From: Rhodocyclaceae bacterium
GTDB lineage: Bacteria > Pseudomonadota > Gammaproteobacteria > Burkholderiales > Rhodocyclaceae
Length of the DNA stretch: 64,000 nucleotides
Reading direction: 5' to 3'
Assembly: GCA_016791115.1 (NCBI GenBank)
Contig: JAEUNL010000062.1
Location: 1-64,000 of the forward strand
Shown here: positions 8,172 to 16,592 of the stretch, piece by piece
How the letters are laid out: each line of letters opens with the position of its first letter
Numbering within the stretch: the stretch's first letter is position 1
Notes under the pieces: generated by a model
What the model saw: the letters and a program-made list of their open reading frames with translations, nothing else
Told to the model about the DNA's origin: nothing
Database searches by the model: none
Position numbers and translations under genes: made by a program

Positions 8172-8830
8172 TCCGTCGGCTCCTGCAGCGTGGTGAGGTA
8201 GGCGAGGATGTCGTGCAGATCCTTTTCCTGCAGCGTGTTGAGGATGCCGGTCTTGCCTTCCTCGTCGTGCGGGCGGTCGCCCTTGATGTAGAGATCCATC
8301 TGCCGCTTGAGGTAGTTGGTGTACTGGCCCACCAGCATCGGAAACTTGCCGCGCCCGCGGCCGTTCTTCGCGTGGCACGTATGGCACTGCTTCTGGAAGA
8401 TCGCCTTGCCGTTCTCGACGTCGCCTTCGGCGCGCGGGATGATCATCACCTTGTCGGCCATCAGCAGCTTGGTCAGCGCATCTTCGTTGCCGGTGAAGGT
8501 CGGCATCTTGGTCGGCAGCTCGACGCTGGCGAGATAGGCGGCGACGGCCTTGATGTCCTCGTCGGGCAGCTCGCGCTCCTGCGTGTAGGGGAACATCGGG
8601 ATGTTGATGCGCGTGCGCGAACGGAAACTGCGCAACTGGTCCTCGATGTAGCCGGCGCGCTGGCCGCCGATGCGCGGGTACTCGCCCTTCTTGCCGCCCT
8701 GCCCGAATTCGCCATGACAGGCAGCACAGGTGCCGTTGATCTCCTTGCCCTTCTCGAGATCGTCTGCCAGAACTGGCGCGGCGGCGCACAGCAGCGCAGC
8801 AACGAGCGCCCGACAGGATTTCTTGTTCAT
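8168..8830 (-). CDS. Di-haem cytochrome c (c4/class I type), periplasmic
   Basis: This 220-residue protein has a Sec signal cleaved near residue 22 (VLADD). Haem sites are CAACH (35-39) and CHTCH (149-153). Downstream Met residues (for example in NIPMFPYTQ and KFPMLVGQ) could be axial ligands. The two-domain layout matches cytochrome c4-like electron carriers of the periplasm. It is coupled by ATGA overlaps to ubiE upstream and to the 114-residue gene downstream. The context suggests electron transfer between the quinol pool or bc1 complex and NosZ or a terminal oxidase; the partner is inferred. Confidence 0.88.
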   Translation of the reverse strand: MNKKSCRALVAALLCAAAPVLADDLEKGKEINGTCAACHGEFGQGGKKGEYPRIGGQRAGYIEDQLRSFRSRTRINIPMFPYTQERELPDEDIKAVAAYLASVELPTKMPTFTGNEDALTKLLMADKVMIIPRAEGDVENGKAIFQKQCHTCHAKNGRGRGKFPMLVGQYTNYLKRQMDLYIKGDRPHDEEGKTGILNTLQEKDLHDILAYLTTLQEPTE

Positions 8831-9576
8831 GCGGAAACCTCGCTGGAAGTGGCGCGCGTGCCGAAATGCAGGCAGGCGATGCCGAATGAAAGATTGCGCC
8901 AGCGCACGTCACCGAATCCGGCATCGCGCATCAGCGCGGCGAATTCGCGCTGGTCGGGAAAGCGGCGGATCGATTCGATCAGGTAGTGGTAGGCGGCCGG
9001 CTGGCGCGCCACCCAGGCGCCGAGGCGCGGAATGACGAGAAACGAGTACAGGTCGTAGAACGGCTTGAGCCAGAAGTGCGGGCGCGAGAACTCGAGGCAG
9101 ACGAAGCGGCCGCCCGGTTTGAGCACGCGGCGAATCTCGCGCAGCGCGTCGCGCGGACTCGTTGCGTTGCGCAGGCCGAAGGAAATCGTCACCAGGTCGA
9201 CCGAAGCATCGGCCAGCGGCAGCGACTCGGCCTCGCCGGCGATCCAGCCAATGCGCTCGCCCGCGGCATCGCGCGCGCGGCCCGCCTGCATCATCGCCAG
9301 GCTCGGATCGCACACCCAGACGCTGCGTTCGCCCTCGCGCGCGAGCAGGCGCGCAACGTCGCCGGTGCCGCCGGCGAGATCGACCGCCACGCCACGCTTC
9401 ACGCCCGCCACGTCGCGCGCCAGCCGGCGCTTCCACAGGCGGTGGATGCCGAAGCTCATGAGGTCGTTCATCAGGTCGTAGCGCGGCGCAACGCCCTCGA
9501 ACACCGCGCGTATGCGGCTTTGCCGCTCCTGCGGCGTGACGTCGCGATAGCCGAAGCTGTTCTCCAGCAGCGCCAT
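8827..9576 (-). CDS. ubiE: Demethylmenaquinone / ubiquinone C-methyltransferase (UbiE/MenG)
   Basis: This 249-residue class I SAM methyltransferase has FGYRDVTPQERQ at the N-terminus, SAM motif VDLAGGTGDVA, SFGLRNATS after strand 5 and LKPGGRFVCLEFS, all hallmarks of UbiE. In quinone synthesis it methylates demethylmenaquinone, and 2-polyprenyl-6-methoxy-benzoquinol in the ubiquinone branch. MenA at 5041 makes the menaquinone substrate. It is unusual to find ubiE placed between a SCO/TlpA copper module and a cytochrome c gene; it overlaps the latter by four bases (ATGA). The usual ubiE-ubiJ-ubiB context is absent here. Confidence 0.92.
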   Translation of the reverse strand: MALLENSFGYRDVTPQERQSRIRAVFEGVAPRYDLMNDLMSFGIHRLWKRRLARDVAGVKRGVAVDLAGGTGDVARLLAREGERSVWVCDPSLAMMQAGRARDAAGERIGWIAGEAESLPLADASVDLVTISFGLRNATSPRDALREIRRVLKPGGRFVCLEFSRPHFWLKPFYDLYSFLVIPRLGAWVARQPAAYHYLIESIRRFPDQREFAALMRDAGFGDVRWRNLSFGIACLHFGTRATSSEVSA

Positions 9577-9582
9577 GGGCGA

Positions 9583-10227
9583 TCAGGGCCGGCCGCGCTG
9601 CGCGCGGCGCACCAGCGGATCGTTCTCGTAGGCCGCGATGCGCTCCTGAAGGCGTCCGGCAATGTCCTCCGGCGGCGCGGCATGCGGGTAGCGCGTGAGG
9701 AAACGCCCGTCGGGCCCGACCAGATACATGCCGACGGAATGATCCATGGTGTAGTCGCCGGGTGCCGCACCGGGCTCGACGTACTTGCGGTAGGTGACCC
9801 TGAAGTTGTCGGCCGCGCGACGGATCAGTGCCGGCGACCCGGTGAGGCCGACGATGCGCTCGTCGAAGTTGCGCACGTAGGCTTCGAGCACCTGCGGCGT
9901 GTCACGCTCGGGATCGATGGTGACGAACAGAGGCTGCACCAGCTCCGCCTTGTCGCCGAGTTGCCGCAGCACCAGCGACATCGCCGCGAGCGTGCTCGGG
10001 CAGATCGCCGGACACGAGGTGAAACCGAAGGCAATCAACTGAAAGCGCCCGATGAAATCCTCGTTGCTGATTGCGCGCCCGTGCGCGTCCATCAGCAGGT
10101 AGCGCGCACTGATCTGCGCCTCGCCCGGCGCATCGTCCGTTGCCTCGGCCACAGGCGCTTGCGCAAAGGCTGGCGCCGCGGGGAACGGCACAAGCATGGC
10201 GAGCAGGCAGATCAGCGCGCGCTTCAT
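9583..10227 (-). CDS. SCO1/SenC-family copper chaperone
   Basis: This 214-residue protein has an N-terminal signal or anchor (residues 1-23) and a thioredoxin-like fold. The copper motif is FTSCPAICP, with Cys72 and Cys76, and the conserved distal ligand His163 sits in MDHSVGMYLV. The start at MKRALIC is preferred over an in-frame ATG six bases upstream because AGGA sits at the right spacing. Family members insert copper into CuA centres of oxidases; in nos clusters the plausible target is the CuA of NosZ. It sits six bases before ubiE and just after the gene for the two-Cys 115-residue protein. Confidence 0.88.
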   Translation of the reverse strand: MKRALICLLAMLVPFPAAPAFAQAPVAEATDDAPGEAQISARYLLMDAHGRAISNEDFIGRFQLIAFGFTSCPAICPSTLAAMSLVLRQLGDKAELVQPLFVTIDPERDTPQVLEAYVRNFDERIVGLTGSPALIRRAADNFRVTYRKYVEPGAAPGDYTMDHSVGMYLVGPDGRFLTRYPHAAPPEDIAGRLQERIAAYENDPLVRRAQRGRP

Positions 10228-10240
10228 CCGCATCCTGGCG

Positions 10241-10588
10241 CTAGCGCGCCACCGGCAGCGTCGCGTTGAGGCGCTGGGCCAGCGCATCGAGCGTGGCGGA
10301 CAGGGACTTGGCATCGGCGCAGCCGTCCTTCGCCTGCGTCTGGTTCATGTAGGCCTGCTGCGTGGCGTTCTGGTAGGCATCGCCGTAGGCCTGCGTCTTG
10401 GGCGCGTGGGCCAGCATCAGCTTCTTGGCACGGGAGGCGACGTCGGTCTCGGCGCAGGCAAGCGCCTGGCCGTTGAGCGTGCCGAGGTCGCGAATCGCAT
10501 TCAGCGCGGCTTCGGCAGCGGCATCCTGTGCGAGGACCGGGGCCGACAGCGCGATCAGGCAGGCGCCGAGCAGGAATCGGTGTTTCAT
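10241..10588 (-). CDS. Small periplasmic two-cysteine protein of unknown function
   Basis: I do not recognise this 115-residue protein. It has a Sec signal (MKHRFLLGACLIALS...LAQ), then an Ala/Gln-rich, probably helical mature region with Cys45 and Cys90. There is no CXXCH or CXXC. The gene lies between a TlpA-like thioredoxin and a SCO chaperone, 17 and 13 bases from them. The cysteines could be substrates of that thiol pair or hold a helical hairpin together. It is similar in size and cysteine layout, but not obviously in sequence, to the protein at 7827-8171. Confidence 0.65.
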   Translation of the reverse strand: MKHRFLLGACLIALSAPVLAQDAAAEAALNAIRDLGTLNGQALACAETDVASRAKKLMLAHAPKTQAYGDAYQNATQQAYMNQTQAKDGCADAKSLSATLDALAQRLNATLPVAR

Positions 10589-10605
10589 GGCTACTCCACG
10601 ATGGT

Positions 10606-11091
10606 TCAGGGTTGCAGGGCCAGCTGATAGGCGGCATCCATCTCCGCCTTGCTCATCACGCCGAGCTTGCGCGCGACGACCTTGCCGGCGCGATTGATGA
10701 CCAGCGTGTAGGGCAGGCCGGCCGTGGCGTTGCCGACGGAACGCAGCAGCTTGAGTCCCTGGTCGCCGGCAAGCAGAACGGTGTAATCCATCTCGTAGGC
10801 CTTGGCGAACTCGCGCACGCTGTCGACGCGCTCCTCGATGCCGATGCCGACCGTCATGACGCCCCTGGACTTGTACTTGCCATTCGCCTCGATCAGGTCG
10901 GGAATCTCCTGCTTGCACGGCCCGCACCAGCGTGCCCAGAAGTTCACCACCAGCGGCTTGCCGCGCAGCGCCTCGCCCGAATAGGGCTTGCCGTCGAGGT
11001 CGATGAGGTTCGCACCGTAGAGGCCCGCCGTATCATCGGCGGATGCAAGGCTCGCAAAGCAGGCCAGCAGCAGGGCGAACAGGGCTTTCAT
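10606..11091 (-). CDS. TlpA-like periplasmic thiol:disulfide oxidoreductase
   Basis: This 161-residue protein has a Sec signal (residues 1-18) and a thioredoxin domain. The active site is WCGPC, with Cys56 and Cys59, and the cis-Pro loop is TAGLPYTLVI. The start is set at MKALFALL because that gives a clean signal peptide; an upstream in-frame ATG adds eleven unlikely residues. TlpA-type proteins keep SCO proteins and CuA cysteines reduced in the periplasm. Placement between nosY and a SCO gene suggests the same role for the CuA site of NosZ; this is inference from context. Confidence 0.87.
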   Translation of the reverse strand: MKALFALLLACFASLASADDTAGLYGANLIDLDGKPYSGEALRGKPLVVNFWARWCGPCKQEIPDLIEANGKYKSRGVMTVGIGIEERVDSVREFAKAYEMDYTVLLAGDQGLKLLRSVGNATAGLPYTLVINRAGKVVARKLGVMSKAEMDAAYQLALQP

Positions 11092-11107
11092 GGAACCGGC
11101 TCGGTGA

Positions 11108-11935
11108 TCAGGGCAGATCGCCACGCTTGAACACCACGTAGCCTGCCACCGCGCACAGCAGCCCGATCACTGCCGGATAGGCCAGCGCGTACAGCCGGAA
11201 GCCGGCCGCACCGAAGGTGTCGAGGATCACGTAGGCGGACGGGCCGAGCACGATCAGTTGCGGGTCGAACAACGCGAGCGCGGCGGTGCGGAACACCTGC
11301 AGCGGGTTTGCCAGTGCAATGCCGACCGCCACTTCCGGCGCAACCTTGCCCTGGATCATCACGCCGAGCAGGATCAGGTCGAGGAACATCAAAAGCACCA
11401 GCCACACCAGAAATGCCGCACCCTGCGCCATGTCGGTGCCACGCGCAAGCGACGAGATCAGCATGCCGATGCCGAGGAAACAGGCGCACATCGACGCGAG
11501 CAGCGCGGTGTAGTAAGTGAAGATCTCCCACGGCACTTCGATCTGGCGCGCCAGCGCCCAAAGCACCGCCCCGAGCATGGCGACGAACACCGGTGCGAAG
11601 ATCACGACATAACGGCCGAGGATCTTGCCCCAGAACCAGGCGCCGAGGGACACCGGCAGCGACAGCAGATACTCGAACACGCCGGCCTCGCGGTCGCCGG
11701 CGACCGAGCGCACGGTGGTCACCAGCACGAAGATCGGCAGGATCGCCATGGTGAGCTGGATGTAGGTGACGAGCAGGCGCGACAGGCCGACGAAGCCGAG
11801 GACTCGCGATTCGGTAAGGCCGAACAGGAACAGCAGCGCGACGATGCCGCCGAATACCAGGGTGTAGATCTGGAACCAGCGCGCGCGCAGCGATTCGACG
11901 ATGTCGAGCCTGGCAGTGAGCCACAGGTGCTTCAT
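11108..11935 (-). CDS. nosY: ABC transporter permease NosY
   Basis: This 275-residue integral membrane protein has about six helices. The stretch VRSVAGDREAGVFEYLLSLPVS is typical of ABC-2/NosY permeases. It follows nosL by seven bases and works with the ATPase NosF (12410-13267). NosDFY is required for maturation of the CuZ cluster of N2O reductase, probably by moving a sulfur species or acting on the copper chaperone NosL through the periplasmic NosD. The order nosF-nosL-nosY differs from the nosF-nosY-nosL order known from Wolinella. Confidence 0.9.
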   Translation of the reverse strand: MKHLWLTARLDIVESLRARWFQIYTLVFGGIVALLFLFGLTESRVLGFVGLSRLLVTYIQLTMAILPIFVLVTTVRSVAGDREAGVFEYLLSLPVSLGAWFWGKILGRYVVIFAPVFVAMLGAVLWALARQIEVPWEIFTYYTALLASMCACFLGIGMLISSLARGTDMAQGAAFLVWLVLLMFLDLILLGVMIQGKVAPEVAVGIALANPLQVFRTAALALFDPQLIVLGPSAYVILDTFGAAGFRLYALAYPAVIGLLCAVAGYVVFKRGDLP

Positions 11936-11942
11936 CGGAGGG

Positions 11943-12410
11943 CTATCTTTCCTTCGCCAGTATGTGCTGCTTCATGGTGTCGAAGTCGAACGACCCGGCC
12001 TGCGGTTGCGCGACGGCGGCATAGTTGTAGGCCATCGGCGATGTCGCGGTGACGTAATGCGCCTTGCGAGCGTCGAACCAGCGCACCTCGTTGCCCTTGC
12101 TGGCGCTGTCGGCCACCCAGAACTTCGTCGCCGCATCGGACAGCCAGGCGTGCTCGGCCGCCTTTTCGCGCGAATAGTGGAGGGCACAGCCGATGTCGTC
12201 GAACTTGAGCGTCATGTCCTTCGGCCCGCCGCGCATCTCGACCGCAAAGCGGCGGTCGGAAATCACCATGCTGCAGCGTGCGCAGGAATCGCGGTCCCAG
12301 ACGATCGGCGCCATGCCTTCCGGCCAGTCCCCCTTCTTGCCGCAGGCCGCGAGCATGGCGGCAAGCGGCGTGAGGGCCAGCCCGGCGATGACGAAGCGGC
12401 GTCGGTCCAT
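11943..12410 (-). CDS. nosL: NosL copper-binding lipoprotein
   Basis: This 155-residue protein opens MDRRRFVIAG and has a lipobox LAAC (Cys23), so it is an outer- or inner-membrane lipoprotein facing the periplasm. The NosL core follows: a CARCSM motif near residue 43, then MTLKFDDIGC and the C-terminal Tyr/Ala-rich YVTATSPMAYNYAAV stretch. NosL binds Cu(I) and hands it to the NosDFY/NosZ assembly route. Its ATG overlaps the nosF stop by one base (TAATG), so the two are translationally coupled. Confidence 0.92.
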   Translation of the reverse strand: MDRRRFVIAGLALTPLAAMLAACGKKGDWPEGMAPIVWDRDSCARCSMVISDRRFAVEMRGGPKDMTLKFDDIGCALHYSREKAAEHAWLSDAATKFWVADSASKGNEVRWFDARKAHYVTATSPMAYNYAAVAQPQAGSFDFDTMKQHILAKER

Positions 12411-13267
12411 TATTTGTTCACCTCGGTAATCGAAAGATTGCTTATGAGTGCCACGTAACGCGACGTCATGCCGAGGAAGCGCAGCCGGTCGGGTCCGGCG
12501 ACCAGCCCCTGCCATTCGAGCCCGCCACCGAGATCCTCGAAATTCCAGGTGCCGAGCGCCTTGACGAAGGCCGGCTCGACGCGCTTGGCCGAGATGCGGC
12601 ATGCCAGCATGCCGCTAAGCGACACGTCGTCGGCCACGCGGTCATCGAGAATGACACGCCCGAGATCGAGTTCGATCACGCGATTGACCAGCGACGCAAC
12701 CTCGTTGAGACGGTGGCTGGATATCAGCATGGTGGCACTCGCGGTGCGCTCGGCAAGCAGTTCGAAGAAGATCTTGCGCGCCTCGGGATCGAGGTTGGCG
12801 GCCGGTTCGTCCATGACGAGCACGTTCGCCTCCCGGCCCAATGCAATCGCGATCAGCAGCTTCTGCTTCATGCCACCGGACAGGCGCACGAACTGCCTGT
12901 CCATGATCGGCGTGGTGTCGAGGCCCAGCGAGCCGGCGACTTCGAGTATGCGCTTCGGATCGGTGCCGCAGAGCCCGGCGGCGAAAGCGATCAGTTGCCC
13001 GACCGGCATCTTGAGCGGCGGCGGCAACTGGGGCACGAATCCGATCTTCCCGAGCACCGCGGTACGTTCCCGGCGCGGCGAATGGCCGTCGATTGTCACA
13101 CTGCCGTCGTGGGTGTACTCGCCGAGCAGGCAGCGGATCAGCGTGGTCTTGCCGGCGCCGTTCGACCCGATCAAGGCAATGCGCTCTCCCGTGCCGATCT
13201 CGAGGCTGATGCCGTCGAGCACCCGGGCACGACGGAAAGTCTTGGCAACGGATTCGAACTTGATCAT
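12410..13267 (-). CDS. nosF: ABC transporter ATPase NosF
   Basis: This 285-residue ATPase has Walker A GSNGAGKTT (residues 34-42), signature LSGGMKQK, Walker B VLVMDEPAANLD and a switch His in ISSHRLNE. A C-terminal beta-rich segment of about 70 residues follows the nucleotide-binding domain, as in NosF and related maturation ATPases. It pairs with NosY and the periplasmic NosD. Upstream is a 109-bp gap to nosH containing a strong hairpin (13345-13368), so nosFLY may be partly uncoupled from nosBDGH. Confidence 0.92.
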   Translation of the reverse strand: MIKFESVAKTFRRARVLDGISLEIGTGERIALIGSNGAGKTTLIRCLLGEYTHDGSVTIDGHSPRRERTAVLGKIGFVPQLPPPLKMPVGQLIAFAAGLCGTDPKRILEVAGSLGLDTTPIMDRQFVRLSGGMKQKLLIAIALGREANVLVMDEPAANLDPEARKIFFELLAERTASATMLISSHRLNEVASLVNRVIELDLGRVILDDRVADDVSLSGMLACRISAKRVEPAFVKALGTWNFEDLGGGLEWQGLVAGPDRLRFLGMTSRYVALISNLSITEVNK

Positions 13268-13344
13268 GTTGCGACGGATTCTAAACTGCCCGCCGTAGTC
13301 GGAAATTGATTCAACGCAGATTGTTGAGATGTGAAGGAGCGGGT

Positions 13345-13368
13345 ACCGCCGGCCGCGTGGCCGGCGGT
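13345..13368. other. GC-rich hairpin between nosH and nosF
   Basis: A near-perfect 10-bp stem (ACCGCCGGCC / GGCCGGCGGT) with a four-base loop sits nine bases after the nosH stop on the minus strand. No T-run follows, so it is not a classical terminator. It could stabilise the nosH mRNA end or attenuate nosFLY. Confidence 0.5.
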
Positions 13369-13376
13369 CCGGCGTT

Positions 13377-14354
13377 TCACATCAGCTTCGACAGCCCCTT
13401 GACGTCGAACTTGAGCGACCCGGTCGGGCAGGTATCCACGCACAGGCCGCAACGTGTGCAGTCGGGACCGATCGGCACCTCGGTTTCTACCGCGCGTCCC
13501 TTGATGACCGTGTCGAGCACGTGGGGCACCAGGCAGACCTTGCGGCAGTCGCCCTCGTGGAAGCAGTCCTTGAGCGTGTACTTGATGCGTAGCGGCGACA
13601 CGATGCCGACCACACCATAGGTCAGACCGATCGGGCACACGTAGCGGCACCATGCGCGGCGCGAGAAGAAAACCTCGAACACCAGCAGCGCGAACACCCA
13701 GAGCAGTGCCAGACCGGGGCCGTAGATCAGCGCACGCGACAGGATGCCGGTCGGCGAGATCGCCTCGAACACCGTATAGCCGGTCACAACGGCAAGCACG
13801 GCGAACAGCACCCAGAACACCGTGCGAAGTTCTCGCCGGATGCTCTGATCGGTCACGAGCTTCTTCTTCGCCAGATACAGGTGCAGCTTTTCCGCCCATT
13901 CGGCCAGCAGATGGTAGGGACAGACCCATGAGCAGAAGGTGCGCCCGCCGAGCAGCGCCCAGAGTATCGCAACGGTCAGCGTTCCGATCAGCAGGTTCCG
14001 GATCACGTGCTTGTGCGCAAGCATGACCTGCAGCGCCGAATTGAGATCGATCAGATGAAAACCGACGAAACGCGATGCGGTAAGCGCCCCTTCGAGCAGT
14101 TGGACGTCGAAGGAGAACGAGACCACGAACAGCAGGTTGACCAGGATCAGCGTCGCCCAGCGCCGGTTGCGCCATTTGTGCTTGTGTTCGGCATGTGCGC
14201 GGGCATGAAGCTTCTCTGCGATCAGGTCACGATTGCCGCGCTTGTAGAAATGGATCTCCTGCGCCTTCGGGGAAATTGCCGCCGGCTTGCTCGGTTCGCG
14301 CCCGAACAGCACCTTGATCTGGTCGCGAAAGCGGCGTTTCAGTAGCTCGCTCAT
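13377..14354 (-). CDS. nosH: NosH/NapH-type membrane quinol dehydrogenase iron-sulfur protein
   Basis: This 325-residue protein has four or five membrane helices. Two cytoplasm-side Cys motifs of the NapH/NosR type are present, CSWVCP and CRYVCP. They are followed by two [4Fe-4S] motifs, the atypical CFHEGDCRKVC and the classical CTRCGLCVDTCP near the C-terminus. The start at 14354 overlaps the nosG stop by four bases (ATGA); the upstream extension is poor. In clade II nos systems NosG and NosH are proposed to oxidise menaquinol and pass electrons to periplasmic cytochromes and NosZ. The NosC1/NosC2 cytochromes found between nosG and nosH in Wolinella are absent here. Confidence 0.9.
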   Translation of the reverse strand: MSELLKRRFRDQIKVLFGREPSKPAAISPKAQEIHFYKRGNRDLIAEKLHARAHAEHKHKWRNRRWATLILVNLLFVVSFSFDVQLLEGALTASRFVGFHLIDLNSALQVMLAHKHVIRNLLIGTLTVAILWALLGGRTFCSWVCPYHLLAEWAEKLHLYLAKKKLVTDQSIRRELRTVFWVLFAVLAVVTGYTVFEAISPTGILSRALIYGPGLALLWVFALLVFEVFFSRRAWCRYVCPIGLTYGVVGIVSPLRIKYTLKDCFHEGDCRKVCLVPHVLDTVIKGRAVETEVPIGPDCTRCGLCVDTCPTGSLKFDVKGLSKLM

Positions 14355-15208
14355 GCCTTCCACACCTCGCGCGGCTCCACCACGATGCAGGCCGGCTCGA
14401 CCGGGCAGATCATTTCGCACACCCCGCAGCCGACGCAGGGTTCATGCACCACCGGCGTCTTGCGCTTGCTGCCATCAGGCGCGAATACGGTTTCGATCGA
14501 TATGGCGTTCTTCACGGGACACTCGCGTACGCAGAGATCGCATTCCGCGATGTCGTACGGGTGGTCGGCCACCGGAATCGGCTTCCATCGATCGACATCC
14601 ATGTAACGCAGGTGGCCGTCGAAATCCGCGCCGCGCGCCTGCCCCTTGAATCCCTTGCCCTTGGCCGCGAGACAGCTCTCCGGCCGCACCAGTCGGGCAA
14701 CGCCGATGCGCTCCTTCAGGTTCAGCGTCGGTTCGGGATCCTTTTCCTTGGCCTTGAGTATCGGCGCGGCTGCGAGGCTCGCGCCGTCGCGCACCTTGAG
14801 GAACTCCGGCTTATGATACGTGAGCGATCCGGTCGGGCAGGCGAGGATGCACTGCACGGCGTCGCACGAGAAATCGCATGCCTGCGCGCGCGCATCGATA
14901 TGGGGCGTGCCGACACCGATGCCGTCGATCAGGTCGGCCAGCTTGATCGCCTGCACCGGGCAGACCTGGACGCATTGCCCGCACTTGATGCACGAGGCCA
15001 GGAAGTCCTTTTCGTCCAGTGCGCCAGGCGGGCGCAGGCGCGGCTTCTGGGCGTAAACCAGCGGGAGGAACCCCGATGCAGCCGCACCGACCACGCCGCC
15101 CGTCAACAGGATGGTGCGCAGGATGCGGCGGCGCGCCTGCTGCCTGCGGTCCTTGGAAAGCGGCGGCTTGGCAGGTGTCGCGGACGATGTCGGCTTGTCT
15201 TCACTCAT
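14351..15208 (-). CDS. nosG: NosG/NapG-type periplasmic ferredoxin
   Basis: This 285-residue protein has an Arg-rich N-terminus (RRQQARRRILR) followed by a hydrophobic segment, consistent with a Tat-type or anchored export signal of NapG proteins. Four [4Fe-4S] motifs follow in order: CIKCGQCVQVCP, CDFSCDAVQCILACP, a motif ending CDLCVRECP and CVGCGVCEMICP. It is translationally coupled with nosH (ATGA) and overlaps the nosD stop region by four bases. Role: electron transfer from the membrane quinol-oxidising NosH toward periplasmic cytochromes. Confidence 0.92.
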   Translation of the reverse strand: MSEDKPTSSATPAKPPLSKDRRQQARRRILRTILLTGGVVGAAASGFLPLVYAQKPRLRPPGALDEKDFLASCIKCGQCVQVCPVQAIKLADLIDGIGVGTPHIDARAQACDFSCDAVQCILACPTGSLTYHKPEFLKVRDGASLAAAPILKAKEKDPEPTLNLKERIGVARLVRPESCLAAKGKGFKGQARGADFDGHLRYMDVDRWKPIPVADHPYDIAECDLCVRECPVKNAISIETVFAPDGSKRKTPVVHEPCVGCGVCEMICPVEPACIVVEPREVWKA

Positions 15209-16578
15209 GAACTGACGCGCTCCCTGCTGAAACGAGGCTTGTCGTCCTGCAAGACTTTGGCGGGCGTGGAAAAAGGTGCCAGCCGCTCGAGGAAGTCGAG
15301 CAGTTCCATCACGGGTGAATTGCGGAAGAAGCGCGCCACGGGCATCTCCATCCAGATCTGGTCGGCGTAGGACAGCAGTTCGTGCGGCCGATCACCGATG
15401 CCGTCGCCGTCCCGGTCGAATCCCTGATAGTCGTCCCAGTAGTTGCCCTGCCAGAAATTCTTTGCTGCGGCCTCGCTGTGCGCGCCATAGCCGACCTGAG
15501 TCAGGTTGCCTTCGAAGACATTGCCGACGATCCGGTTGCCGCCGGTCTCGCTGTTGAAGGACATGGCCATGCCATTGTACGCAAACCGGTTGTTGCGGAA
15601 TTCGATGGCGGCGTTCGGCTCGAAAGGCGACAGATCCGAACCCACGCCGATCGCACAATAGATGATCTCGTTGTTCTCGATCAGCACGTTCGACGATTCC
15701 TTGAACCCGAACGCCATACCCGCCGCGCCAGTGGCATGCGAAACGACGTTGTTGCGCGCCACACCGCCGTTTGTGTACATGAAATACACGCCCACCGAAT
15801 TGTCGTAGAACCGGTTGCCCTCGACCACGTTGCCGTCGGCGAACATGAAGTGGATCGAATAGCGGCTGCGCCGTCCTACATTGCCGCGAAATGTATTGCG
15901 GTTCGAATACCAGGCCACCATGTCGCGCGAATCGGTGACCTGGTTGCCCTCGATCAGATTGTCGTTGCTGTACCAGATGCGCAGGCCATCCCCGCGCACG
16001 CCGAGGTCGCGTGGCTTGGACGTGATGCGATTGCCCCGCAGCGCATTACGGTTCGACTGCTTGAGATCGATGCCGAACAGGCAATTGTCGATCACCAGAT
16101 TCTCGAATACGTTGCGGCTGCCGCGGACGTCGAGGCACGAATCGTCGGTATCGTGGGAATCGCCCGATCCGGTCAGATGCAGTCCGCGCAGGGTCACGCC
16201 CTCGGCATGGACCAGCATCACCGTGCCGCGGTCGCCGGCATCGATGGTGACACCGTCACCCTCGATCGTCAGCGGCTTGTCGATCGTGACCGGGCCGGCA
16301 TAGGTACCCGGCGCCGGACGCAACGTCGCGCCGGGCGCGGCCGCGTCGACCAGTACCTGAAACGGTTTGAGGCCATGTACGCGCTTGTCGCGTTCGGACA
16401 GCATGAATGTCGGCTTGGGTCGATCGACGCCGACAGGTGCCGCCTTCATGTCACTTGCAACTGCCTTTTCGCGCGGACCATCGTCATCGCCGACAACAAG
16501 TTGCGCCAACGCCGCACCCGCAAACACCGTCAGCGAAGCCGCAAGCGGCAAAGCGGCACGTCGGCTGAATGTCGCCAT
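15205..16578 (-). CDS. nosD: NosD periplasmic copper-site maturation protein
   Basis: This 457-residue protein has an N-terminal signal (residues 1-25, ending GAALAQ). It then forms a right-handed parallel beta-helix built from repeated N-rich turns such as RNVFENLVIDNCLFGI, NLIEGNQVTDS, NVVEGNRFYDNSVG and NVLIENNEIIYCAIGV, the CASH/pectate-lyase-like repeats of NosD. NosD works with NosF and NosY in assembling the CuZ cluster. It overlaps nosG by four bases and follows nosB by 14 bases, as in the Wolinella-type order nosZ-B-D-G. Confidence 0.93.
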   Translation of the reverse strand: MATFSRRAALPLAASLTVFAGAALAQLVVGDDDGPREKAVASDMKAAPVGVDRPKPTFMLSERDKRVHGLKPFQVLVDAAAPGATLRPAPGTYAGPVTIDKPLTIEGDGVTIDAGDRGTVMLVHAEGVTLRGLHLTGSGDSHDTDDSCLDVRGSRNVFENLVIDNCLFGIDLKQSNRNALRGNRITSKPRDLGVRGDGLRIWYSNDNLIEGNQVTDSRDMVAWYSNRNTFRGNVGRRSRYSIHFMFADGNVVEGNRFYDNSVGVYFMYTNGGVARNNVVSHATGAAGMAFGFKESSNVLIENNEIIYCAIGVGSDLSPFEPNAAIEFRNNRFAYNGMAMSFNSETGGNRIVGNVFEGNLTQVGYGAHSEAAAKNFWQGNYWDDYQGFDRDGDGIGDRPHELLSYADQIWMEMPVARFFRNSPVMELLDFLERLAPFSTPAKVLQDDKPRFSRERVSS

Positions 16579-16592
16579 GGAAACGCAGCGCC

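Noticed and set aside
13295-13315. TTGATTCAAC near nosF considered as a third FNR box
   Set aside because: The half-sites overlap instead of being spaced by four bases, so it does not fit the FNR dyad.
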